A stretch of 64,000 nucleotides of DNA, from contig JAURZM010000070.1 in assembly GCA_030653385.1 (NCBI GenBank), positions 124,001 through 188,000 on the forward strand. Reading direction: 5' to 3'. How positions within the stretch are numbered: the stretch's first letter is position 1; the number at the start of each line of letters is the position of its first letter. The translations under genes and the position numbers were made by a program. Positions 17,084 to 26,452 of this stretch are shown here, one piece after another. The notes below the pieces were generated by a model. The model worked only from the letters and a program-made list of their open reading frames with translations, was not told the DNA's origin and did not search any database. This DNA is from Rubrivivax sp. (GTDB taxonomy: Bacteria > Pseudomonadota > Gammaproteobacteria > Burkholderiales > Burkholderiaceae_C).

Positions 17084-18916
17084 ATGCCAGAGCCCTTCAC
17101 GCATCCATCACCGAGCCCTGAATCCGCCGCTGCCGCTGCACCGCAGACGGGCGAAAACACGCTGGCCACGGACTGGACCCGCACCGTGGTGGCCTTCGTC
17201 GACGTGGTCGAGTCGGTGCGGCTGATGCAGGTCGACGAAGCCGGCACCATCCGGCGCTGGCGGCGTTTTGTGGCCGAAGTGGTCGAACACATCCTGCCGG
17301 CCACCGGCGGTCGTCTGGTCAAGAGCCTGGGCGACGGCATGCTGCTCGAGTTTGGCAGCGTCCCGCAGGCCGTGGCCGCAGCGCATGCCATGCACCGGCG
17401 CATCCGGGCCAGCGACCTGCCTGACAGCCCTGACACGGCACTGTGGCTGCGGGTGGGCGTGCACGTCACGCAGGTCGTCCGCGACAGCCTGGACCTTTTT
17501 GGCGCCGGCGTGAACCTGGGCGCGCGCATCGCGGCGGCGGCCCAACCCGGGGCGGTGCTGGTGTCGGCCGAGGCCCGGGCCCAGCTGCTGCCGGGGCTGG
17601 ACGGTGAGATCGAAGACGCGGGCGAGTGTTACCTCAAACACATCGACGGCACACACCGGCTGTTCCGAGTCAGCCCGCCAGGACCAGCCACCGTCTGGCG
17701 CCCCACGGGTGCCCGCACCAGCCTGCGACCGACGATCGGCGTGGCGCCCATGCAGGTGAATGCTGGCGACACGCTGCCACCCGCGCTGGCGGCTGCGCTG
17801 TCCGACGACCTGGTGGCCGCGCTGGCCAAGGTGCCGCACTTGCTGGTGGTGTCGCGCCTGTCCACGGCGGCGCTGATCGGGCGCCAGCTGGAAGCCACCG
17901 ACCTGGCCCAGCTGCTGGGCGTGCAGTACCTGGTGCGCTGCCATTTGCGTGTGGCCGGCGTCTGGCTCGACCTGCGCGCCGAGATCTTCGAGGCCAGCAG
18001 CAGCCAGGTGGTGTGGCAAGGCGGCCACCGTGCCGCCGTGGGCACGCTGCTGGGCCCTGACGACCCGCTGCCAGCCAGCCTGACACGCGACATCAGCGAA
18101 GCGCTGCTGAAGCGCCAGATCGACCTGGCGCACCAGGCCGCGCTGCCCACGTTGGCCGGCTACACGCTGCTGCTGTCGGCCATTTCCCATCTGCACAGCC
18201 TGGGTCGGCAGGACATGGCGCGGTCGCGCCACATGCTGGAACACCTGGTCGACCGGCACCCGCGTGCGCCCGAGGCCCGAGTCTGGCTGGCGAAGTGGCA
18301 CTTCATGCAGATTGCGCAGGTCAGCAGCACTGACGGCGGCGAGACCGCGCACCAAACGCAGACGCTGCTGGACCAGGTGCTGGACGAAGAGCCCGGCCAC
18401 GCCCTGGCATTGGCCTTGAGCGGCCACATGGCGGCCTATGTCCATGCCGACCTGCCGTTGGCTGAGCGTCGGCTCACCCAGGCGGTGGAAGCGGGGCCCA
18501 ACGAATCGCTGGCCGCTCTTTTCCTGGCGCAGGTCTACGTCAATACCGGGCGCCCCGAAGCTGCGGTGCAGTCGGTGGAACAAGCCACGGCGCTGTCGCC
18601 CCTGGACCCGCTGGGGTACTACTACGACCTTTTTGCCGCCAGCGCCTATTCGGCGGCCGGCCACCACGCCCAGGCGCTGGCGCTGACCCAACGCTCGCTG
18701 CGGCAGAACACGCTGCACCTGTCCAGCTGGGTGCAGCTGATCATCGAACAGGTGCTCGTCGGCCAGTTGGTGGATGCCAAGGCCAGCGCCGCGCGCTACC
18801 TTGTGATGCGCCCCACCGCTTCGGTGCGCCGCTACCTGGAACACCACGCCGCCCGTGAACTGCCGCTGGCACGGCGCAACGCCGACGCGCTGCTGCAGGC
18901 GGGGCTGCCGTGGTAG
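17084..18916 (+). CDS. Class III adenylate/guanylate cyclase with TolB-like and TPR domains
   Basis: A 610-residue soluble cyclase. The catalytic domain occupies about residues 33-195: metal-binding D40 (VAFVDVVES) and D84 (KSLGDGMLLEF), the purine-contacting K80, and N144/R148 in GVNLGARIA are all present, so nucleotide cyclase activity is plausible, with cAMP more likely than cGMP. A TolB-like segment (about 215-340, LSDDLVAALAKVPHLLVVSR) and TPR helices follow. The start is the ATG at 17084 (MPEPFTHPSP); the frame is open well upstream but antisense to the regulator gene. This layout is common in proteobacterial cyclases acting through Crp-type proteins. The next gene starts 58 bp downstream. 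Confidence 0.85.
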   Translation: MPEPFTHPSPSPESAAAAAPQTGENTLATDWTRTVVAFVDVVESVRLMQVDEAGTIRRWRRFVAEVVEHILPATGGRLVKSLGDGMLLEFGSVPQAVAAAHAMHRRIRASDLPDSPDTALWLRVGVHVTQVVRDSLDLFGAGVNLGARIAAAAQPGAVLVSAEARAQLLPGLDGEIEDAGECYLKHIDGTHRLFRVSPPGPATVWRPTGARTSLRPTIGVAPMQVNAGDTLPPALAAALSDDLVAALAKVPHLLVVSRLSTAALIGRQLEATDLAQLLGVQYLVRCHLRVAGVWLDLRAEIFEASSSQVVWQGGHRAAVGTLLGPDDPLPASLTRDISEALLKRQIDLAHQAALPTLAGYTLLLSAISHLHSLGRQDMARSRHMLEHLVDRHPRAPEARVWLAKWHFMQIAQVSSTDGGETAHQTQTLLDQVLDEEPGHALALALSGHMAAYVHADLPLAERRLTQAVEAGPNESLAALFLAQVYVNTGRPEAAVQSVEQATALSPLDPLGYYYDLFAASAYSAAGHHAQALALTQRSLRQNTLHLSSWVQLIIEQVLVGQLVDAKASAARYLVMRPTASVRRYLEHHAARELPLARRNADALLQAGLPW

Positions 18917-18974
18917 CCCGGCAGCTTAGGGCGATCGGCAAGCGGCAAACAGACACTTCAAGAGGAAAACCTGC

Positions 18975-19997
18975 ATGCAGATCATGTCCACGGACCAACC
19001 GCCGCGCGTTCCGCTGGTCGTTTCGCTGGCCCCGACCAGCACGGACCAGCCACCCCACCCGCAGTCGCAACAACAGCTCCAGGCCCTGAGCACCGGCGAT
19101 GCCCTGGGCACGCTGGACTTCTGGCGCATCCGTCTGCTGATGGACCAAGGTTCGATTCCGTCGGTGCGTGTCGGGGCACGCACACCAGTGGTCCTGACCA
19201 CCGAGCAAGAGCAACAGTACGCACTGCTGAGCAAAAAGAGCCCTGGTGTGATGCTGATGCTGGCCACCGCCGACTTCTGGGCTGCCACACAAGTCAGCGG
19301 TTCGGCCTGGTCCGACATCGACGGCATTGCCAGCTCCAGTTTGAGACTGGTGCCGCTTTCGGGTCCGCCGACCCACTGGGTGCACACCTTGCCGGCGGTA
19401 AGCAAGGCGGCCTATCTGCGTTCGGTCACGGCGGTGGCCGCGACCATGGGCCGTGCGCCCGGTGACATCCTGCACCAGGTCAAGGCACAGGCTGGCCTGC
19501 CCCACCTCTTCCTGCCCATCGCCCTGGGCATGGCCGACGAAGGCGCCACGGAACCTGGCCTTGCTCGTCCGCTCACCTGCGCCGTGGTCGACCTGGTGCA
19601 TGCGGTGGTCAGCGTGGCCGTGCACCGGCTCAAGCACCTGCTGCTGGTGCCCAGGCCCGACGACAACGTTGCCTTCCCTGGCAACGGGGTGACCCCGCTG
19701 ATCCCCGTGCCCGGCTACACCGCCTACCCCAGCGGTCACTCGGCGCTGATGTCTGCGATGGCCACCGTGTTGTCCAGCGTGGTCGGCGCCAACGGCGCAC
19801 AAGCCGCTGAACTGCAGGCCCTGGCGTCGACGATTGCCATCAACCGTGAACGCGCAGGCTTGCACCCCGCGCTGGACACCGAAGCCGGCGATCACCTGGG
19901 CCGGGCCCTTGGCGGCTGGATGATCGACGCGGTGCAACACCCGGCTTTCGGCCCCTGGTCGGCTTTGTACGCGATGGCAAGCCATGAATGGTCCTGA
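18975..19997 (+). CDS. PAP2 / vanadium-haloperoxidase-like phosphatase family protein
   Basis: A 340-residue protein with the three phosphate/vanadate-binding motifs of the PAP2-haloperoxidase superfamily: K220-x6-R227-P (KHLLLVPRP), PSGH with H255 (YPSGHSA) and a third motif NR-x5-H-x3-D (R291, H297, D301), where the usual Ser before Arg is Asn. No multi-helix membrane core like that of lipid phosphatases is apparent and no clear signal peptide, so it is closer to soluble haloperoxidase-like members. The substrate cannot be inferred. The ATG at 18975 has AGAGGAAA upstream. Followed after 33 bp by a lipoprotein gene, likely one transcription unit. Confidence 0.75.
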   Translation: MQIMSTDQPPRVPLVVSLAPTSTDQPPHPQSQQQLQALSTGDALGTLDFWRIRLLMDQGSIPSVRVGARTPVVLTTEQEQQYALLSKKSPGVMLMLATADFWAATQVSGSAWSDIDGIASSSLRLVPLSGPPTHWVHTLPAVSKAAYLRSVTAVAATMGRAPGDILHQVKAQAGLPHLFLPIALGMADEGATEPGLARPLTCAVVDLVHAVVSVAVHRLKHLLLVPRPDDNVAFPGNGVTPLIPVPGYTAYPSGHSALMSAMATVLSSVVGANGAQAAELQALASTIAINRERAGLHPALDTEAGDHLGRALGGWMIDAVQHPAFGPWSALYAMASHEWS

Positions 19998-20030
19998 AGG
20001 CGTGAACAGCCCAACACCCGGGAGTCCGAC

Positions 20031-21383
20031 ATGCATGTTCTGGATGTGATGCGCAGCACGTTGCTCGGCGCCGCTTGCCTGGTCCTGGCGGGGTGTGCCA
20101 TTGCCGTGGTCGAGTCGACACCCGCCACCACCGCTGCCGGCCAGACCGGCTTGCTGTATGCACTGCCCAAGGCGCAGGTGCAGTTGGTGGCTCAACGCAA
20201 GCGTGTTGACGCTGCCGAGATTGCCGCCGCGCAGAAAGAGGCCGCCGATCAGAAGGCGGCCGTTGCCACGGCCAAGACATTGGTGACGGCGGCCAAGGCG
20301 GCGCTGAAAGACGCTGACGAAACCCTGGCTGCCGCACTGGCCGACGCTGCGTCGTCGGCCGATGCCCGCGCCAAGCTGCAGCAGCAGGCGGGCATCGCCA
20401 AGGCCGTGTTGACGGTCATGGAGGCTCGGCACAAGGCGGCCGAGGCGCGGGCCGCTGCGGCGGTGCTCGCCGCAACCGGCGACGCGGTGGAACTCGGCCT
20501 GTGCCGCGAGACCGCGTCCTTGACCGTGCTGCCGCACGCGCCCGACCCGGCGGCCCGTTTCCTGGCCAGCCACGCTTCCAGCGCCTGGCGCGACGACCAG
20601 CTGACCTTGTCCGTGACGCCCGCGGGCCTGCTGAACACCGCCACGGCCGTGTCGACCGACCAGACCGGCTCAACCATCCTCAGCCTGGTGCAGGCGTTTG
20701 CCGGCCTGCGTGCTGGTGGCTCGGGCCTGAGCATCATGAAAGGCAAGTCCACCGACGAGCCTTCGACAAAGCCCGAGACCTGCGTGGAATACAAGACGAG
20801 CCGTGTCCTCGACCCGACACAGAAGCAGGAACTGAAGGACACGGCCGAGCAGCTGCAGAAGGTGGGCAGCCAGGTCGGCCTGTGCGTGGACGGCCTGGGC
20901 AGTGGGACGGCTGCGACGATGAAGGACAAGGTGACAGGCTTCGCCTACCGGGCCAGCCGCCCGATCCGCCTGACCGTGACCGGGCGGCCTCAGAACAATC
21001 CTGCTCAATGCGAACATGCGCCGAACACCGAAGCCGCCAGCCTGGTGGCCCACCTGCCCGACGCCAGCACGCTGTTTGTCACGCCGGTCACCGCGGCGGC
21101 ATTCACCAAGGTGAGCAACAAACACACCTTCAAGGACGGCATGCTGGTCGAGGTGTCGCTGGACAAGCCCAGTGTGGTGGCGGCCGTGGCCAGTTTGCCG
21201 GTCGAGATCCTGAAGGCGCTGGTGTCGATCCCGGCGTCGATCATCAAGTTGCGTGTGGACTACGAGTCGCAATCGGAAGCACTGGCCACCACGCAGGCCA
21301 ACGTGCTGAAGGCGCAGGTCGACCTGCTGAACGCCCAGAAGGCGCTGGAAGACCGCCTGACGCAGGACGCAGCCGGCCCCTGA
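20031..21383 (+). CDS. Putative lipoprotein, unrecognised, coiled-coil rich
   Basis: A 450-residue protein with a lipoprotein signal peptide (VLAGC lipobox, Cys22) and no family I recognise. Residues about 50-165 are Ala/Lys/Glu-rich and strongly helical, suggesting a coiled coil; a middle beta-rich region (190-350) has several cysteines (ETCVEY, GLCVDGLG, AQCEHAPN); a second helical segment closes the protein (about 395-445). The rule at +2 after Cys (Ala) predicts outer-membrane sorting. The start at 20031 has GGGAG 7 nt upstream; ATG at 20049 would give a more compact signal peptide. It pairs with the PAP2-like gene upstream, so the two may act together in the envelope; that is only context. 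Confidence 0.6.
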   Translation: MHVLDVMRSTLLGAACLVLAGCAIAVVESTPATTAAGQTGLLYALPKAQVQLVAQRKRVDAAEIAAAQKEAADQKAAVATAKTLVTAAKAALKDADETLAAALADAASSADARAKLQQQAGIAKAVLTVMEARHKAAEARAAAAVLAATGDAVELGLCRETASLTVLPHAPDPAARFLASHASSAWRDDQLTLSVTPAGLLNTATAVSTDQTGSTILSLVQAFAGLRAGGSGLSIMKGKSTDEPSTKPETCVEYKTSRVLDPTQKQELKDTAEQLQKVGSQVGLCVDGLGSGTAATMKDKVTGFAYRASRPIRLTVTGRPQNNPAQCEHAPNTEAASLVAHLPDASTLFVTPVTAAAFTKVSNKHTFKDGMLVEVSLDKPSVVAAVASLPVEILKALVSIPASIIKLRVDYESQSEALATTQANVLKAQVDLLNAQKALEDRLTQDAAGP

Positions 21384-21416
21384 CGAGGCGGGCCGTGGCA
21401 CGGACACAATCGGTGC

Positions 21417-22880
21417 ATGAACACCCCGGCGCCGACCCGACACGATGTGCTGATCCTGGGCGCCGGCATGTCGGGCCTGGCCATGGCCATGGCGCTGCAG
21501 CGTGCGGGCCGTCACGACTTCCTGATCGTCGACAAGAGCGCCGGCCTGGGTGGCACCTGGTGGGACAACCGCTACCCCGGCGCCTGTGTGGACGTGCCGG
21601 CGCCGCTGTACAGCTTCAGCTGTGCGCCGCACCCGGGCTGGCAGCGGCGGTTTGCGGCCGCGCCCGAGATCCTGGCCTATATGCAGGGTCTGGCCAGCCG
21701 GCACGGCCTGGCCCGCCACCTGCGGCTGGGCACCGCCGTGCGCGCCGCCAACTTCGACGAAAACCGGGGCCGCTGGCTCATCACGCTGGACAGCGATGAG
21801 GTCATCGATGCCCGCTTCTTCGTCTGCAGCACCGGGCCGCTGTCGGTGCCGCGCTGGCCGGCCATCGAGGGTCTGGACAGTTTTGCCGGCCCGCGCCTGC
21901 ACAGCGCCCGGTGGGACAACACGGTGGACATGGCGGGCCGCCGGGTGGGTGTCATCGGCACTGGCTCCACCGCCTCGCAGCTGGTGCCTGAGCTGGCGAA
22001 ACAGGCCGCCCGGCTGACGGTCTTCCAGCGCACCCCGAACTGGGTTCTGCCGCGCTTCGACCGCGCCTATGGTGCGCTGGACCGGCTGCTGTTCCACGTC
22101 CCGGGCTGGAACCGCGTGGTGCGGGCGTTCTGGGCCGCCACGTCGGAGTCCTTCCGCCGTGGTTTCGAGCCCGGCAGCCAAGCCCAGGGCCGGCTGACGG
22201 CGCTGGCACGCGGCCACATGAGACGCCAGCTGCGGGGTGACGAGGCACTGCGCCAGCAGCTGCAACCCACCTACCCCATCGGCTGCAAGCGCATCGTCTT
22301 TTCCAACGACTACCTACGGGCCTTCACGCAGCCGCAGGTGCAGCTGGAAACGAAGGCCATCACCCGCATCACGGCCACCGGCGTGCAACTGGCCGATGGC
22401 AGCGAACACCCGCTGGACGTGCTGGTGTGTGCCACCGGCTTCGACGTGCAGCACTCGGTGTCGGTGCCCATCACAGGCCGCGGCGGTGCATTGCTGCAAG
22501 CGCAGTGGGCCGATGGCGCGATGGCCCACCTGGGCACCACGGTGGCGGGTTTCCCCAACCTCTTCCTGATGCTGGGGCCCAACACCGCCACCGGGCACAC
22601 CAGCACCTTGCTGTTCATCGAACCGCAACTGCGCTTTGCGCTGCGTGCGATGCAGTTGCTGGACAAGCGCGGCAGCCGCTGGCTGGACGTGCGCGCCGAC
22701 ACGATGCAGGCCTTCAACGACGAACTGCAGCAGCGGCTGCAGGGGTCGGTGTGGATGCAGTGCCGAAGCTGGTACCGCGCCGACAACGGCCGCAACGTGG
22801 CCATCTGGCCCGGCTATACGCCGGAGTACCGCCGGCGGCTGGCGCAAGTCGACTTCGAGCGCGAGTTTGTCTTCGGCTGA
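21417..22880 (+). CDS. Flavin-containing monooxygenase, Baeyer-Villiger type
   Basis: A 487-residue FAD/NADPH monooxygenase. FAD-binding GAGMSG (residues 15-20), the type I Baeyer-Villiger fingerprint F156-x-G158-x3-H162-x3-W166 (FAGPRLHSARW), and the NADPH Rossmann motif GTGSTAS (181-187) are all visible; GGTWWDNRYPGACVDVPAPLYSFS is the typical active-site stretch. It should convert ketones to esters or oxidise heteroatoms; the substrate is unknown. The gene is on the same strand as the tautomerase/deaminase pair downstream (69 bp), but the products do not form an obvious pathway. Confidence 0.88.
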   Translation: MNTPAPTRHDVLILGAGMSGLAMAMALQRAGRHDFLIVDKSAGLGGTWWDNRYPGACVDVPAPLYSFSCAPHPGWQRRFAAAPEILAYMQGLASRHGLARHLRLGTAVRAANFDENRGRWLITLDSDEVIDARFFVCSTGPLSVPRWPAIEGLDSFAGPRLHSARWDNTVDMAGRRVGVIGTGSTASQLVPELAKQAARLTVFQRTPNWVLPRFDRAYGALDRLLFHVPGWNRVVRAFWAATSESFRRGFEPGSQAQGRLTALARGHMRRQLRGDEALRQQLQPTYPIGCKRIVFSNDYLRAFTQPQVQLETKAITRITATGVQLADGSEHPLDVLVCATGFDVQHSVSVPITGRGGALLQAQWADGAMAHLGTTVAGFPNLFLMLGPNTATGHTSTLLFIEPQLRFALRAMQLLDKRGSRWLDVRADTMQAFNDELQQRLQGSVWMQCRSWYRADNGRNVAIWPGYTPEYRRRLAQVDFEREFVFG

Positions 22881-22948
22881 GGCGGCGACAGACCGCCCTG
22901 GCCCCGTGCGAACATCCGGTTTTTGCCGACCTTCGCACGAGAAACACC

Positions 22949-23167
22949 ATGCCCACCATCCACGTCGAAATGTTCGCCGGCCGCACGCTGGAGCAGAAAC
23001 GCGCCCTGGCCCAGGCCCTGACCGACGCCACCGTGCAGACCCTGGGCGGCTCGCCCGACGCGGTGGACATCATCTTCACCGACGTGCAGCGCCACGACTG
23101 GGCCACCGCCGGGCAGCTGTGGAGCGACAAGGCCGCACCCGCACCTGCCGCAACACCCAAGCCATGA
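22949..23167 (+). CDS. 4-oxalocrotonate tautomerase family protein
   Basis: A 72-residue tautomerase-superfamily protein beginning MPTIHVEMFAGRTLEQKRALAQALTDA, with the catalytic Pro immediately after Met. The first 60 residues fit the family; the Ala/Pro tail (KAAPAPAATPKP) is an extension. Its stop overlaps the next start (ATGA), so it is translationally coupled to the 8-oxoguanine deaminase. A ketonisation role on a ring-opened or imino product is possible but no substrate is evident. Confidence 0.85.
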   Translation: MPTIHVEMFAGRTLEQKRALAQALTDATVQTLGGSPDAVDIIFTDVQRHDWATAGQLWSDKAAPAPAATPKP

Positions 23168-24522
23168 CCCGCACGCTGCTCGTCCGCCACGCCCACGTGC
23201 TGGTCACGATGGACGAGCAGCGGCGCGAGATCAACGACGGCGCGGTGTTCATCCGCGGCGCGGTGATCGAAGCCGTGGGCACCACGGCCGAGCTGCCGGC
23301 CAGCGCCGATGAGGTGATCGACGCCCACGACCAGGTCGTGATGCCGGGCCTCGTGAACACCCACCACCACCTGTACCAGACCCTGACCCGTGCCGTGCGC
23401 CCGGCGCAGGACTGCGAACTGTTCGGCTGGCTGCAGACCCTGTACCCCATCTGGGCCCGCATCACACCCGAGATGCTGCACGTGTCCACCCAGTTGAGCC
23501 TGGCCGAGTTGATGCTGTCGGGTTGCACCACCAGCAGCGACCACCTCTACCTCTTCCCCCCGGGCTGCCGGCTCGACGACACCTTGCACGCTGCGGCAGA
23601 AGTGGGCATGCGCTTCCATGCGGCACGGGGGTCGATGAGTGTGGGTGTCAGCCAGGGCGGTTTGCCGCCCGACGAACTGGTGGAAGACGAGACAAGCATC
23701 CTGCGCGACACCCAGCGGCTGATCGAAACCTTCCACGACCCGGCGCGCCATGCGCTGCAGCGCATCGTGGTGGCGCCGTGTTCACCTTTCAGCGTGAGCC
23801 GCGAGCTGATGCGCGACACCGCACTGCTGGCCCGTGAGCACGGTGTGCACCTGCACACACACCTGGCGGAAAACGACAGCGACATCCGCTACACGCGCGA
23901 GAAGTTCGGCTGCACACCCGCTGAATACGCCGAACAGCTGGGCTGGCTGGGCCCCGATGTCTGGCACGCCCACTGCGTGAAGCTCGACGCGGCCGGCATC
24001 CGGCAGTTTGCCGCCACCGGCACCGGCGTGGCGCACTGCCCGGGCAGCAATATGCGGCTGGGTTCGGGCATCGCGCCGATCCGCGCCATGCGCGATGCCG
24101 GTGTGCCGGTGAGCCTGGCCGTCGACGGGTCGGCCAGCAACGACAGCGGCCACCTGCTGGCCGAAGCGCGGCTGGCCTTTTTGCTGCAGCGCGTGGCCGG
24201 CGGCGCCACCGCCATGTCGGCGCGCGAGATGCTGGAGATCGGCACGCTGGGCGGCGCGCGGGTGCTGGGGCGCGACGACACCGGCGCGCTGGCGCCGGGC
24301 ATGGCCGCCGACCTGATTGCCGTGCCGCTGAACGAAGTGGGCATGGCCGGCGCCGGCAACGACCCGGTGGCTGCGCTGCTGTTCTGCCAGGTGCCCCGGG
24401 TGGCGCTGAATGTCGTCCACGGCCAGGTGCGCGTGCGCAACGGTGAGTTCGTTCAACTCGACCTGCCGGCCCTGGTGCGGCGCCACCGTGCGCTGTCGGA
24501 AAAGCTGCTGGCGGGCGCCTGA
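23164..24522 (+). CDS. 8-oxoguanine deaminase (COG0402 amidohydrolase)
   Basis: A 452-residue zinc amidohydrolase closely resembling 8-oxoguanine deaminases, which convert 8-oxoguanine to urate; hydroxydechloroatrazine ethylaminohydrolases are the nearest alternative. Motifs: NTHHHLYQTLTRAV with H67/H69, the conserved GCTTSSDHLYLFP, HLHTHLAEN, the HAHC block, and AVDGSASNDSGHLL with the metal Asp. The N-terminal MTRTLLVRHAHVLVTMD and C-terminal VVHGQVRVRNGEFV form the composite beta domain. Function at substrate level is inferred from overall sequence impression. The start overlaps the tautomerase stop by 4 nt. Confidence 0.82.
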   Translation: MTRTLLVRHAHVLVTMDEQRREINDGAVFIRGAVIEAVGTTAELPASADEVIDAHDQVVMPGLVNTHHHLYQTLTRAVRPAQDCELFGWLQTLYPIWARITPEMLHVSTQLSLAELMLSGCTTSSDHLYLFPPGCRLDDTLHAAAEVGMRFHAARGSMSVGVSQGGLPPDELVEDETSILRDTQRLIETFHDPARHALQRIVVAPCSPFSVSRELMRDTALLAREHGVHLHTHLAENDSDIRYTREKFGCTPAEYAEQLGWLGPDVWHAHCVKLDAAGIRQFAATGTGVAHCPGSNMRLGSGIAPIRAMRDAGVPVSLAVDGSASNDSGHLLAEARLAFLLQRVAGGATAMSAREMLEIGTLGGARVLGRDDTGALAPGMAADLIAVPLNEVGMAGAGNDPVAALLFCQVPRVALNVVHGQVRVRNGEFVQLDLPALVRRHRALSEKLLAGA

Positions 24523-24577
24523 AGTTGGGGCTCGGGTGACTTGCCTTTTGCGAGCGCGGCGCGAGCACTTCGCGGGC

Positions 24578-24664
24578 ATGGACGACGACCTGTTCAAACC
24601 CATCGGCCTGAGCGCACCGCAAGCCGCGCTGGCACGGCTGGCCGTGCCACCCGGTAGGGCCTGA
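24578..24664 (+). pseudogene. Possible remnant of a helix-hairpin-helix / RNAP-alpha-CTD-like small protein
   Basis: A 28-codon frame, MDDDLFKPIGLSAPQAALARLA..., whose start resembles small proteins I associate with the pattern IG-x-PA-x-RAL of alpha-CTD/helix-hairpin-helix domains (position after which a full domain of about 60 residues would be expected). Here it stops 28 residues in. It may be a decayed gene or chance. The rest of 24523-24794 holds only a ribosome site (AAGGAG) for the next gene. Confidence 0.2.
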
Positions 24665-24794
24665 AAACCTGAGAACCTTTCGCTCATGACCGCACCCAAC
24701 GGCAGGGAAACGCCTGCCGGGCCGCTGCGGCCCTTGGCCCCAGAATGAAGCACCCGGCCCGCCGCGGCGGCTGACAGCGACAACAAGGAGACCC

Positions 24795-26447
24795 ATGAAC
24801 GGCCAGATGATGCAGCAGCCCCTGCTGATTTCCTCCCTCATCGTGCACGCCGAAAGGCACCACGCCGACCGTGAAGTCGTGTCGCGGCGGGTCGAAGGCG
24901 ACATCCACCGCACCACCTACCAACAGGTCGCGGCCCGCTCGCGCCAGGTGGCGCAGGCGCTGGGCACACTGGGCGTGAAGCCAGGTGACCGCGTGGCCAC
25001 GCTGGCCTGGAACGGCTACCGCCACATGGAGCTGTACTTCGGCGTCAGCGGCTCGGGTGCGGTGCTGCACACCGTGAACCCGCGGCTGCACCCGGACCAG
25101 ATCGTCTACATCGCCGACCACGCCGAAGACCAGGTGCTGTTTTTCGACATGAGCTTCCTGCCGCTGATCCAGGCCGTGGCCGGGCGCACGAAGACGGTTC
25201 GCCACTGGGTGGCCATGACCGACCGGGCCCACATGCCGGCGGCCGACGTGGCCGCGAAGATCCCGAACCTGCTGTGTTACGAAGACCTGATCGGTGCGCA
25301 GGACGGCCGCTACACCTGGCCCAGCTTCGACGAAAACACCGCCAGCAGCCTGTGTTACACAAGCGGCACCACCGGCAACCCCAAGGGTGTGCTGTACAGC
25401 CACCGCAGCACCGTGCTGCACACGATGGCCGCCGCGCTGCCCGACTGCCTGGGCTGCGGTGCCGCCGACGCCATCCTGCCCGTGGTGCCGATGTTCCACG
25501 TCAACAGCTGGGGCATCGTCTACCTGGCGCCGATGACCGGCGCCAAGCTGGTGCTGCCCGGGCCGGGCCTGGACGGCAAGAGCCTGTACGAGCTGTTCGA
25601 AAACGAAGGTGTGACCATCAGCGCCGGCGTGCCCACCGTGTGGCAGGGCCTGCTGAGCCACGTCGATGCCAACGGCCTGAAGTTCAGCACCATGCGCAAG
25701 AGCGCCATCGGTGGCAGCGCCTGCCCGCCGGCGATGATCAAGAAGTTCAAGGACGACTACGGCGTGCACGTCATCCACGCCTGGGGCATGACCGAGATGA
25801 GCCCCATCGGCACGGCCGCCGCCTTCAAGGCCCAGCACATCGGGCACTCACCCGAGCAGAAGCTGGCGGTGATGTCGACACAAGGCCGCGCCATCTACGG
25901 CGTGGACATGAAGATCGTCGACCCCGACGGCGCCGAACTGCCCTGGGATGGCCAGGCCACCGGCGACCTGCTGGTGCGCGGGCCCTGGATCATCAGCAGC
26001 TACTTCAGGAACGAAGGTGGCAACCCGCTGGTGCAGGACGCTCAGGGCCACGGCTGGTTTCCCACCGGCGACGTGGCCAAGGTCACGCCCGAGGGTTACA
26101 TGGTCATCACCGACCGCAGCAAGGACGTCATCAAGTCCGGCGGTGAGTGGATCGGCAGCATCGACCTGGAAAACATCGCCATGGCCCACCCGGCCGTGGC
26201 GATGGCGGCGTGCATTGCCGCTCACCACCCGAAGTGGGACGAGAGGCCGCTGCTGGTGGTGGTGAAAAAGCCGGGCGCCGAGGTGACACGCGAAGAGCTG
26301 ATCAGCTTCTACGACGGCAAGATTGCCAAGTGGTGGACACCCGACGACGTGGTCTTTGTCGACGCCATTCCGCTGGGCGCCACCGGCAAGATGCAGAAGA
26401 TCAAGTTGCGCGAGCAGTTCAAGACCCACGTTCTGCCAACGACTTGA
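24795..26447 (+). CDS. Medium/long-chain fatty acid--CoA ligase (AMP-forming)
   Basis: A 550-residue ANL-superfamily acyl-CoA synthetase. AMP-binding signature [11 protein letters not shown] (residues 188-198), [41 protein letters not shown] and the C-terminal catalytic Lys in ATGKMQK are all intact. The sequence impression is of the group that includes methylmercaptopropionate-CoA ligases and medium/long-chain fatty acid ligases; the exact acid is not determinable. AAGGAG upstream of the ATG at 24795 supports the start. The gene following it begins 5 bp after the stop. Confidence 0.9.
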   Translation: MNGQMMQQPLLISSLIVHAERHHADREVVSRRVEGDIHRTTYQQVAARSRQVAQALGTLGVKPGDRVATLAWNGYRHMELYFGVSGSGAVLHTVNPRLHPDQIVYIADHAEDQVLFFDMSFLPLIQAVAGRTKTVRHWVAMTDRAHMPAADVAAKIPNLLCYEDLIGAQDGRYTWPSFDENTASSLCYTSGTTGNPKGVLYSHRSTVLHTMAAALPDCLGCGAADAILPVVPMFHVNSWGIVYLAPMTGAKLVLPGPGLDGKSLYELFENEGVTISAGVPTVWQGLLSHVDANGLKFSTMRKSAIGGSACPPAMIKKFKDDYGVHVIHAWGMTEMSPIGTAAAFKAQHIGHSPEQKLAVMSTQGRAIYGVDMKIVDPDGAELPWDGQATGDLLVRGPWIISSYFRNEGGNPLVQDAQGHGWFPTGDVAKVTPEGYMVITDRSKDVIKSGGEWIGSIDLENIAMAHPAVAMAACIAAHHPKWDERPLLVVVKKPGAEVTREELISFYDGKIAKWWTPDDVVFVDAIPLGATGKMQKIKLREQFKTHVLPTT

Positions 26448-26452
26448 AGGCC

